Shown in pieces: positions 26,825 to 34,422 of a stretch of DNA of 42,046 nucleotides. The DNA lies in the NCBI GenBank assembly GCA_024226315.1, contig JAAELT010000650.1, positions 1-42,046 on the forward strand. Reading direction: 5' to 3'. Numbering within the stretch: position 1 is the first letter of the stretch; each line of letters starts with the position of its first letter. The notes under the pieces were generated by a model that was not told the DNA's origin, did no database searches, and saw only the letters and a program-made list of their open reading frames with translations. The translations under genes and the position numbers were made by a program. This stretch comes from a bacterium. Its GTDB lineage: Bacteria; Acidobacteriota; Thermoanaerobaculia; Multivoradales; J023.

Positions 26825-29182
26825 TCAGGTGCCGGGGAGAAGCACGGAGGGCACGCCGTCCGGGTCGTGGAGGCGCAACATGGTGTAGCCGATGCCGGCG
26901 GTGCCGAGCATCAGCGATGGGTTGGGGCCACGCGAAGCGACGCCTGAAGGCCAGTCGCCGGCGGAGCCGTGGCGGGCGAGGAGCTGGCGCATCGCCCTTC
27001 TCGCCAGGGTGACGGGCTCGTCGTCTCCGAGCACGGTACCGGCGATCAGGGCCACCTCGATCAGGCCACAGAGGCCGTGGCACAGGCTGGCGTCGGCGCC
27101 CGGCTCCTCCAGTCGATCGGTCAGCGCCTCGAGGGTGGTGGCGAGCCCGGCCCGGGCGGCGGGCTCATAGCCGGCCGCTCGGTCAGGGTCGAGCACCATC
27201 GCGCGGAACCGCGACAGGACGATGCCGGGCGCACCGTGGCACCATGCATTGCTGAAAACCGGCAGCTCCGCGGCCCGCTCGGTGACCGTGGCCCGCAGAT
27301 CTGGCCAATTGCAGCGCTCGCGATCGAAAAGACTGTCTTCGTAAGCGAAAGCCCCCATGGCGGCTTCGTGAAAGGTCGGTCGTTCGGTGGCGCTCCAGAG
27401 CTCCAGTAGCGCCAGGCCGATGCCCGCGGCGCCGTGGGAGAAACCGGTGAGCCGGGGGCCGTCCGGGTCGCCCGCCGCGGAGTCGGCGATCCAGGACCAG
27501 GAGCTCTCGTCGCGGACCGCCGACCGGCAGATCCTCTCCCCCATCTCCATGGCCAACGCGAGCAGCCCTGGATCTCCACCTTCGCGATGCAATCCCAGAA
27601 GAGCCAGGGTTGCTCCTGCTCGCCCGCGAATCACGTCCATGGATTCGTCCGTAAGCGGCTCGCCGACAAGTCTGGAGAGTTGCCCCACGGCGCGCTCGGC
27701 CAATCGCTTCGATCCGGTCAGTCGAGCGATCTTGCTAGCTGCACGAGCGACTCCGAGTTGGCCGGAAAAGTACGCCAATGGCGGGCGATCGACGTCGCCC
27801 TCGGTAATCGATCGCAACGCCTGCCGGGCACTGCCGAGCGCCGCTCGACGGTGCTCTGGCGAGCCGCTAAATGCAAACAGCTGCGCGAGGAACATGCCCA
27901 CTCCGGCCGTTCCGCTGTAGAGCGTGGCCCCGAGGGCTCCAGCGCAATGCCTGAGAACCCTCGATTCGGGATTGGCTTCCCGCGACGAACGGCCGATCCA
28001 GTTGCAGCGTTCACGATGCCAGTGCGCGTTACGGCACAGGCTGTCACCCAGAGCCCTCGCCGCCTCTAGGAGCGAGAGTCCTGGTCGATCGACGAGGACC
28101 GTGGGTGCGATGGTGCCCAGCTCGAATGAACGGTAGACCATGACCGATCCGGGCGCCCGATAGGGATGCAGCGGATCCAACCCGTATTCGCGAAAGGCCG
28201 CCTTCACCGTCGCCTCGCGATGTGGTTTTTTGTGCCGGCCGGCGAGGAAGGCTTTCACCAGGGCGCTGGCGATCAGGCCACAGCGGTGTCGGCCGAAGCT
28301 GCCGCCGTCAGCCGGACCCTCGGCGACGCCGAGACCGGGGGCGATAGCTGCCGTGAGCATCGGCACCTGAGGCCGCAGGTCCTGGGCTATATCACGATAG
28401 GATGCCTCGATGTCATCGCGGGCCGCGTCGATGTGTGTGGGCTCCAGGTACAGGACACCAGCATCGGCGCGGCGATATTGCTCAGGGGCCGACAGCACCT
28501 TCACGCGGAACGGGACGCCGCGCCGATTGAGCCCTTCGGTGAGTCGGCGCATCAAAGGCACGGCCGCCGCCGAACGAAGATGCCAATACATGCGCACCAG
28601 GAATGGCGGTGGCTCTGTCGCCGCGTCAGCATCGCCGTAGGCCAGGTAGAAGCCAGGTAGCAGGCCACGCGCCTCCTTCGCAATGCGGACCCGGCAGCGG
28701 GCGCCGGATTCGCAGTCCCTCCCACCCGAATCGCGCACGTCCCCGACATCAGTACGATAGATCACCCCGTCCCTGTTGACCGTGATCCCACCTTCGATCT
28801 CCCCCACCTCCTGCAGGACCCAGCCTGGCTGCCAGTTTCCCTGGCCGTGATTGGCACGAGACAGGCGAGCGACGTGATCGCGCCGAGCCAGCCGATCGAC
28901 AGCCATGCGAGAGGCTTCGCGCCGACGCAAGTAGAAGTCACGGTAGAGACCGTCTTCGATCGCCTGACGGAGCACTTCGGAAGGGTCGACGGGCTCGGTG
29001 GCCGGCTCTTCAGCAACCTGGCGCAAGACGCCCTCGATGCGATAGCTGGTCATCGAACGGATCTCAACCGCGGTGACGATCTGCCGGAGATCCCGATCGA
29101 GACCTTCAACCGCGGTTTCGCCGCCGATTCCCGTCGCCATGCCGATCGGTGCCCGCCGGAAGGGTGCCCGAGAGCGACTCAT
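26825..29182 (-). CDS. HopA1-like lyase domain fused to LanC cyclase domain (lanthipeptide synthetase component)
   Basis: A 785-residue two-domain enzyme. Residues 40-350 resemble the HopA1 family (FLVRMYWHL 194-202, LNRRGVPFRVKVL 218-230, YRRADAGVLYLE 236-247), the lyase type of class V lanthipeptide (LxmY) and thioamitide (TvaD) clusters, where phospho-Ser/Thr is converted to a dehydro residue. Residues 405-785 are LanC: HGAAG with His583, WCHGAPG with Cys648, CHGLCG with Cys701-His702, and the closing LMLGTAGIGY. The three zinc ligands (Cys648, Cys701, His702) are all present, so thioether cyclisation is plausible. The start ATG at 29182 overlaps the kinase stop by ATGA. The frame runs open further upstream, but only inside the kinase gene. 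HopA1 is called from pattern; LanC is firm. Confidence 0.85.
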   Translation of the reverse strand: MSRSRAPFRRAPIGMATGIGGETAVEGLDRDLRQIVTAVEIRSMTSYRIEGVLRQVAEEPATEPVDPSEVLRQAIEDGLYRDFYLRRREASRMAVDRLARRDHVARLSRANHGQGNWQPGWVLQEVGEIEGGITVNRDGVIYRTDVGDVRDSGGRDCESGARCRVRIAKEARGLLPGFYLAYGDADAATEPPPFLVRMYWHLRSAAAVPLMRRLTEGLNRRGVPFRVKVLSAPEQYRRADAGVLYLEPTHIDAARDDIEASYRDIAQDLRPQVPMLTAAIAPGLGVAEGPADGGSFGRHRCGLIASALVKAFLAGRHKKPHREATVKAAFREYGLDPLHPYRAPGSVMVYRSFELGTIAPTVLVDRPGLSLLEAARALGDSLCRNAHWHRERCNWIGRSSREANPESRVLRHCAGALGATLYSGTAGVGMFLAQLFAFSGSPEHRRAALGSARQALRSITEGDVDRPPLAYFSGQLGVARAASKIARLTGSKRLAERAVGQLSRLVGEPLTDESMDVIRGRAGATLALLGLHREGGDPGLLALAMEMGERICRSAVRDESSWSWIADSAAGDPDGPRLTGFSHGAAGIGLALLELWSATERPTFHEAAMGAFAYEDSLFDRERCNWPDLRATVTERAAELPVFSNAWCHGAPGIVLSRFRAMVLDPDRAAGYEPAARAGLATTLEALTDRLEEPGADASLCHGLCGLIEVALIAGTVLGDDEPVTLARRAMRQLLARHGSAGDWPSGVASRGPNPSLMLGTAGIGYTMLRLHDPDGVPSVLLPGT

Positions 29183-30279
29183 CCGGGGCTCAAAGAGAAC
29201 AGATCGCGGGCGGCAGCTTGCGGATCGGCAAAGATATTGGCGCTCGCCTGCAGCAACAACACCGCCAGGGACGACAGACGCTCGGCCTCGTTCGATAGCT
29301 CCCACGCGGTCTGGATGACCCGCGCGGCGCAGAAAGGGATCGCCCGCTCGAGCAAAGCTTCGTGATCGTTGTCGCCCACTGACTCGCGGTATCCCCGCCA
29401 GAACGCGTCGATCGCACGTTGCAGAACCGGCCATGGCAGATCCGCCGCTGCCGTCCTCTCTCCGGGCTTCAACTCCGGTGCCAGGGGCATGCCGCGTAGC
29501 CAGAGGAGGAGGAAATCCTGGAGCACCCCCGCGACGTCCCAGGCGGGATCCCCAGATTGCACGAACTCCCAATCGATCAGATGAAGGCGCGGTTCAGAAC
29601 CGGCGTCAGCGGTGACGAGAACGTTGTCGGACCGCATGTCACCGTGAATGACGGTGTCGACTTTCCAGATGAGGGAGTCCAGGCCCTCGCTGAGCTCCGG
29701 CTCCCGCTGAACGATACGCAAGAGCTGGCGATTGGCGCGGGTCAGTCTGACCAGCGCTCCGATACCCGGCCGGTGAATCGAGAAGATCCAAGGTCGGGCG
29801 GCGGGTAGGAAACCCATCTGGGGACGGCCGTTGAGATCGGGGGACCGAAAGGTCCGGTGCAGGTTCGCCAGCGCGCGTCCAAGGCCCGCAACAGTACGGT
29901 GTGGAAAGTCACTCGGCGCCCGATCGCCGAGGTGTTCGCGCAGCGTTTTCGCACCCAACAACAATTCGAGGATCAGGATCTGCTGTTCCGGAACCGCGAG
30001 CCGCAGCCCAGGCAGCAGCCGGGCGACCCCTGTCAGGTGCCGGTCGGCCTGGCAATGGGCAAGGAACCGCGCTTCCCGATTCAGCGTCAGCAGGGTCGAC
30101 TCGTTGCTGGGCTCGGGCTGTTTGACCAGAAAAGAGTCGCCGCTCGAGCATTCGACCCGCAGGCTGCGATTGCGCTTGGCGGCACTGGTCAATCGCAGAC
30201 TGCCGTCGACAATCGCCGACGAATCGATCAGGGACCGCTCGAGAAGAAAGGAAGTAACGCTGTCGACGTCCAGAGTCAT
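29179..30279 (-). CDS. APH-fold kinase of the RiPP locus (LanK/TvaC-like)
   Basis: A 366-residue aminoglycoside-phosphotransferase-fold kinase. Lys53 (SFLVKQ) stands at the ATP lysine, HGDMRSDN (212-219) is the catalytic Brenner motif with Asp214 and Asn219, and LIDWEFVQSGDPAWD supplies the metal-binding Asp236. This fold covers antibiotic, choline and homoserine kinases, so fold alone does not give the substrate. Context does: the gene sits between a Cys/Ser/Thr-tailed small peptide and a HopA1-LanC enzyme whose start overlaps its stop. By analogy with LxmK and TvaC, I infer that it phosphorylates Ser/Thr of the precursor peptide. The start ATG at 30279 has no strong ribosome site, but no better start is seen. 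Confidence 0.85.
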   Translation of the reverse strand: MTLDVDSVTSFLLERSLIDSSAIVDGSLRLTSAAKRNRSLRVECSSGDSFLVKQPEPSNESTLLTLNREARFLAHCQADRHLTGVARLLPGLRLAVPEQQILILELLLGAKTLREHLGDRAPSDFPHRTVAGLGRALANLHRTFRSPDLNGRPQMGFLPAARPWIFSIHRPGIGALVRLTRANRQLLRIVQREPELSEGLDSLIWKVDTVIHGDMRSDNVLVTADAGSEPRLHLIDWEFVQSGDPAWDVAGVLQDFLLLWLRGMPLAPELKPGERTAAADLPWPVLQRAIDAFWRGYRESVGDNDHEALLERAIPFCAARVIQTAWELSNEAERLSSLAVLLLQASANIFADPQAAARDLFSLSPG

Positions 30280-30287
30280 ACCGAGAA

Positions 30288-30325
30288 GGCGGGCTCGGCG
30301 GCCTCCGCTTCAGATTGAACCCGCC
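30288..30325 (-). promoter_or_regulatory. Nested hairpin between precursor and kinase genes (possible attenuator)
   Basis: On the minus strand, GGCGGG and CCCGCC close an outer stem that encloses an inner hairpin GCGG-AGG-CCGC. It lies in the 89-base gap after the precursor stop codon and ends nine bases before the kinase start codon. There is no T-run. Such an element could make the precursor mRNA more abundant than the enzyme mRNA, or hide the kinase start. This is inferred from position and pairing only. Confidence 0.3.
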
Positions 30326-30368
30326 GGCCTCGCGGCTGACCGGTCTTCTTTCTGCCGCTCAGATGTCG

Positions 30369-30566
30369 TCAGCTCGGGCAGCCATCTGTAGGCTGGCAGG
30401 TGCAGTCCGAGTCATCGGTCAAATCATCGTCCTCCTCGTCTCCGTTTCGGAGGACGCCGGGGATCGGTGCTCCAGGGAGATGAGAGCCAGCGATCCGACC
30501 GGTCAAGAAAACGGCCGCGGGGTCTGCTTCCGAGGCGCTAGGAATCTCATCGTTCACGGATTTCAT
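30369..30566 (-). CDS. Putative lanthipeptide-type precursor peptide
   Basis: A 65-residue peptide with an excellent ribosome site (GAGGAG, about six to eight bases before the ATG). The first 42 residues look like a leader, with the hydrophobic stretch AAVFLTGRIAGSHLPG. An acidic block (DEEDDDLTDDSD) follows. The tail TDDSDCTCQPTDGCPS contains Cys55, Cys57 and Cys63 with Thr50, Ser53, Thr56, Thr60 and Ser65, the residues needed for thioether rings. There is no double-glycine cleavage site. It is the first gene of a run precursor, kinase, lyase-cyclase on one strand. I recognise no family. Precursor status rests on size, composition, ribosome site and neighbours. Confidence 0.72.
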   Translation of the reverse strand: MKSVNDEIPSASEADPAAVFLTGRIAGSHLPGAPIPGVLRNGDEEDDDLTDDSDCTCQPTDGCPS

Positions 30567-30670
30567 CGGCTTCTCCTCTCAAAGTCGGTTGCGGCTATCC
30601 GAACCCCCGCTGCGCCCTGCTCATTCGTACACCTGATTCATGAACTTTACCACAGGTTCAGACCAGGAGA

Positions 30671-33600
30671 TCAGGGGATCACCTTGGCGAACTGATCGAG
30701 CCCGTGTTCGGATACCAGAGCGAGGAACTCCGGGTCCGACTCTCCGGCTTTGAGCAGTTCATCGACGAGGGGCCGGGCCTCGTCCACGCGCCCCAGGTAA
30801 AGGAGGGTCTTCGCATGAAACTTGCGCCATCTCAGCGAATCCCCTCTCGCACGACCGGCCTCTGCGATCTCCAGGCACTGGCGCCATTCGCGATGAGCCT
30901 CCTCCAGCCTACCCATCTGTCGATGGGTCCTGCCGACCGCGAGACGGTTCCCGCCCAGCTTTCTCTGAGCCACCGGATCGTCTCTCTCGATCTCTGCCTG
31001 GTGCTCGAGCAAGGGCCGGGCCTCGAGCAGCGACTGGAGCTCCGCCGGCCAGTCGCCGCGCCGTCTGTGAATCGTGGCTATCGAGCCCAGAGCAGCAGCG
31101 CTCCAGGTCTGCCAGGTCAGCCGGGTCGGATCTCTCGCGACGAGCTCCGTAAAGATCTCGAGCGATTCGGCGTGCAGGTCGAGAGCCGCCGGCAAGTCAC
31201 CGCGCTGCAGGTGTATCCGGGCGATCGCGTGTTGTGACTGCGCAACCCCGGCCCGCCACTTGATCCGCATCGGATCCCTCTCCGAGAGCAAGCGGTAGGC
31301 CGCCATCGAGCCGCCGAACGCCTCCAGCGCCGCCGGCAGGTCGCCCTCTCGGCGCCGAAGGGATCCGATGTAGTGGTCGACGAGCGCCCGCTTTGCCGGC
31401 CAGATGGTATTTGCCGGCTCCCTCTTCGCCAGTTGTTGGCAGAGCACCCGAGTGGTCAGGAAGGAATCGAGAGCTGCCGAGTTCTCCCCTTTCTTCCACC
31501 AGATCGTACCGATCGCTGATCGGATGTCGAGCGCCAGCAGCCAATACCGCCACGGCGTCTCTTCCTCCTCCGAAACGATCTCCTCGACGGCTTCCTGGGC
31601 GCTCGTCAGCATCTCCAGGGCAATCGCGACCTCACCGCGCTGACCTTGTGCCCAGCCTACGAGGTACCGGGCCTGCGCCAATGCGAAACGCCGTTCGTTG
31701 GTGGCCTGCTCACCGCCAACGGTCAACTGTTCCTCGACTTCCAGCGCGCTGCGGTAGGCACCGTAGGCGGCCGACAAATCTCCCTGGCGTCGATAGACAC
31801 CGCCGAGCTTGATCTGCGACCGGCTCCAACCTTCCCGCCACCGGTCATTCCCCGAGTTTCGAGTCAGGAGCTCATCGAAGAGTCGGTCGGAGACTCGATA
31901 AGACTCCAGGGCGGCCTCGGTATCGCCTTGATCGAGCAGCACGTCACCGATGTAGAGATGGGTCAAGCCCCTTTGATAGGAGGCGTCGACGGACTCCCGG
32001 CTCGTCGACCGGATCTTGAAGTACTCACGCGTGCTGCGCGACACTCCTTCCAGGAGATCGAGCCGGCCGATGGCCTCGAGACTGTCCCGCAGATCGAAGA
32101 GCATGTAGTCGATAAGCCGTTCGGCTTGCCGCCGTTCGCGTTCTGCCTCGCCGCGCGCCCGGACGGCTTGCAGGGCCAGGAGCGAGACGATCACCAGAAA
32201 GACCGTCGAGACCGCGGTGACGACCGTCAATACCTTGCGCAGGCGGCGTGACTTCTCACTCCGTTCCCGGGCTCGACGGTCCGCTTCCCGGCTCGTCCGC
32301 CGCTCGTCGAGGGACCTCAACCGTTCGGCGACCTCGAGCGCGCTGCGCGGCCGCCGATCTGGAGAACCGTCGACGAAGCTCGCGATGTCCTCGCGCAGAA
32401 TCTCGTCCTCGATCTCCCGCCGCCACCCGGGAGCCAGCGGACGCTCCAGATCGCCGACCGCCATCTGGTAGAGCACGACCCCCAGGGCGTAGACGTCCGC
32501 CTGGATGCTGGGCGCACCGCCGGCCAGCAGCTCGGGCGCCATGTACATCTGGGTGCCGCCGCTGGACGATTCGGACGATCCCACGGTCATGCCGGTGAGA
32601 CCGAGACTGGTGATGCCCCGCTGTTCCAGCAGGTCGCGATCGGTGATCAGGCCGATGCCGAAATCGGTGAGCACAGCCCTGGGCTCGCCCCTGCGGTCGC
32701 TCTGGATCAGCACGTTGCCGGGCTTGACGTCCTTGTGCAAAACACCCACCGAGTGGGCCGCTGCCAGGGCCTCGGCCACCTGCGCCACCAGCTCCAGCCG
32801 GGTCTCGAACGGCACCCGGTCGATCCCCTCCTGCTGCTCCGACCACTCGATCAGGCTGCCGCCTTCGGTGTGCTCCGATTCCAGCAGATAGGGCACCTCT
32901 TCGAAGTCCCAGTCGAGGATGCGGGCGATGTCGTCACGGTGGCCCAGGGCCTCGCGCAGCAGCCGGAAGAGGGTGACTTCGCGCTTCAGGGCTCGCAGGC
33001 GCTCGGCCTCGAAGCAGAACTTGAAGACCCGCTTCTCGTGCGTCTTCTGGTGTTCGGCGAGCCACACCTCGCCGAAGCCGCCCTCCCCGAGCTTCTCGGT
33101 CAGCGTCCAGTGTGGCCGCCGGGGGACCGGCTGGGCCGGCGCCGGCCGCCATCCCAGGGTGTCCTCGTCGGCGGGCGAGACCGCGCGGCGCGCCTTGTCG
33201 GTGTCGGCCGGCTCGGACAGCGGCGCGACCCCGACTTCCCCGACTTCGAAGATCTCCTGCGGCTCGGGCACGCCCTTGAACAGGTACGGTCCATGGGCCA
33301 GCCAGCGCAGGGGCTGGCCACCGGGCCGGTCGCCGACCGCCGCCCGCCGCGCCAGGTCGAAGGCGGCGCGGGTCAGGAGCGTCTGGCCGCCAGTGCCGAG
33401 GGACATCACCCGCGCGGCGGCGGGCTTGGCCAGGCCTTCGACCTCCACCGCCTTGGCGCCGCGGGCGACGTCCTGAGGAAGGTTCTCCCGCAGGAAGACC
33501 TCGCCGAGGTGAATGCCGCAGCGAGCTTGCAGGTCGACTCCCAGCTGCTCGGACAGCGCGGTCAGGCCCAAGTGATAGGCCAGCGCGAAACGCACCGCGT

Positions 33601-33823
33601 CGATCGGCCGCTTGAAGAGCAGCAGGAAACCGTCGGACTTGTCGATCTCCTGTCCGCCGAACTCTGCCAGCAACTCCCGCGCCCTGTTGTCGTGACGCGC
33701 CCAGACCTCGCTCGCCTTCTCGTCACCCAGGGTTTCCACCAGCCGGGTGCTGTCGACCAGGTCGGTCAACAGCAACGTCGTCAGGGTGACGGTTCCAGAA
33801 GGATCGGGGGCGACGGCCGTCAT
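30671..33823 (-). CDS. Class III cyclase - Ser/Thr kinase - TM - TPR fusion protein
   Basis: A 1050-residue signalling protein. Residues 12-195 are a class III nucleotidyl cyclase domain with metal-type Asp21 (LTDLVDST) and Asp64 (DKSDGFLLLF), and CGIHLGEV. Residues 238-505 are a Hanks-type kinase: GEGGFGEV, Lys268, catalytic HKDVKPGN with Asp365 (HKD instead of HRD), DFG at 388, MAPE. A basic coiled stretch precedes one membrane helix (about 530-553). The rest, 560-1040, is TPR-like repeats, probably outside the cytosol. It ends 104 bases before the precursor gene on the same strand, so it could regulate the RiPP locus; no direct evidence links them. Which of the two catalytic domains is active cannot be told from sequence. 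Confidence 0.88.
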   Translation of the reverse strand: MTAVAPDPSGTVTLTTLLLTDLVDSTRLVETLGDEKASEVWARHDNRARELLAEFGGQEIDKSDGFLLLFKRPIDAVRFALAYHLGLTALSEQLGVDLQARCGIHLGEVFLRENLPQDVARGAKAVEVEGLAKPAAARVMSLGTGGQTLLTRAAFDLARRAAVGDRPGGQPLRWLAHGPYLFKGVPEPQEIFEVGEVGVAPLSEPADTDKARRAVSPADEDTLGWRPAPAQPVPRRPHWTLTEKLGEGGFGEVWLAEHQKTHEKRVFKFCFEAERLRALKREVTLFRLLREALGHRDDIARILDWDFEEVPYLLESEHTEGGSLIEWSEQQEGIDRVPFETRLELVAQVAEALAAAHSVGVLHKDVKPGNVLIQSDRRGEPRAVLTDFGIGLITDRDLLEQRGITSLGLTGMTVGSSESSSGGTQMYMAPELLAGGAPSIQADVYALGVVLYQMAVGDLERPLAPGWRREIEDEILREDIASFVDGSPDRRPRSALEVAERLRSLDERRTSREADRRARERSEKSRRLRKVLTVVTAVSTVFLVIVSLLALQAVRARGEAERERRQAERLIDYMLFDLRDSLEAIGRLDLLEGVSRSTREYFKIRSTSRESVDASYQRGLTHLYIGDVLLDQGDTEAALESYRVSDRLFDELLTRNSGNDRWREGWSRSQIKLGGVYRRQGDLSAAYGAYRSALEVEEQLTVGGEQATNERRFALAQARYLVGWAQGQRGEVAIALEMLTSAQEAVEEIVSEEEETPWRYWLLALDIRSAIGTIWWKKGENSAALDSFLTTRVLCQQLAKREPANTIWPAKRALVDHYIGSLRRREGDLPAALEAFGGSMAAYRLLSERDPMRIKWRAGVAQSQHAIARIHLQRGDLPAALDLHAESLEIFTELVARDPTRLTWQTWSAAALGSIATIHRRRGDWPAELQSLLEARPLLEHQAEIERDDPVAQRKLGGNRLAVGRTHRQMGRLEEAHREWRQCLEIAEAGRARGDSLRWRKFHAKTLLYLGRVDEARPLVDELLKAGESDPEFLALVSEHGLDQFAKVIP

Positions 33824-33909
33824 GCTGGTCTCTTCCGTTCGGTCCTAGTCTTCAGGGGTTTCGCGCGTCGATCTCTGGTACGGTTGACCTGAGCAGCGCG
33901 AAAATCACG

Positions 33910-34422
33910 ATGTCGAGGTCCCAGGTGGAAATCTATACCATCGATTCGTTCCTGAAGTACTGGTCGTCCATCCGCGGCCGCACCTCCCGGGTGATTCGGG
34001 CGATCCCGCCGGAGCACCTGGAGTGGACGTATCGTGAGGGCAAGTTCACCCTCGGCGACCTTGTGCGCCACCTGGCCGCGCTCGAGCGCTGGATGTTCGC
34101 CGAGAACGTCCAGGGGAGGCCGAGCCTGTATCCCGGGCACGGCCCGGAGCTGGCCTCGGGCCACGACGAGGTGCTCGCCTACTTCGACCGCATGCACGAG
34201 GAGACGGTGGCGATCTTGCGCTCGCTGCCCGACGAACGGCTGCGGGAGACTTGCGAGACTCCGGGCGGTGCCCGGCTCGCGGTCTGGAAGTGGCTGCGGG
34301 CGATGATCGAGCACGAGGTGCACCACCGCGGGCAGATCTACCTCTACCTGGGCCTGCTGGACGTCGCCACGCCGCCGCTCTACGGGCTGACCTCCGAAGA
34401 GGTCCTGGCGCGCAGCGAATGA
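33910..34422 (+). CDS. DinB-family metal-binding protein
   Basis: A 170-residue four-helix-bundle protein of the DinB/YfiT superfamily. The three metal ligands are visible at the expected places: His54 (LVRHLAALERW), His135 and His139 (EHEVHHRGQIYLYL). Members include thiol-dependent transferases and many proteins of unknown role, so the reaction is not assigned. The stop codon overlaps the start of the first glycosyltransferase gene by ATGA, so it is the first gene of that operon. Whether it takes part in glycan synthesis is unknown. Confidence 0.88.
   Translation: MSRSQVEIYTIDSFLKYWSSIRGRTSRVIRAIPPEHLEWTYREGKFTLGDLVRHLAALERWMFAENVQGRPSLYPGHGPELASGHDEVLAYFDRMHEETVAILRSLPDERLRETCETPGGARLAVWKWLRAMIEHEVHHRGQIYLYLGLLDVATPPLYGLTSEEVLARSE

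Noticed and set aside
29183..29572. The frame of the HopA1-LanC gene stays open upstream to 29572, giving a 915-residue protein
   Set aside because: The extra 130 residues lie inside the kinase gene in another frame, are Arg/Gly/Ser-rich and match nothing. The ATGA overlap at 29182 is the natural start.
30369..30566. Lasso-peptide or bacteriocin precursor with double-glycine leader
   Set aside because: There is no lasso cyclase or transglutaminase-like protease nearby, no GG site and no ABC peptidase-exporter. Kinase plus HopA1-LanC context favours thioether chemistry.
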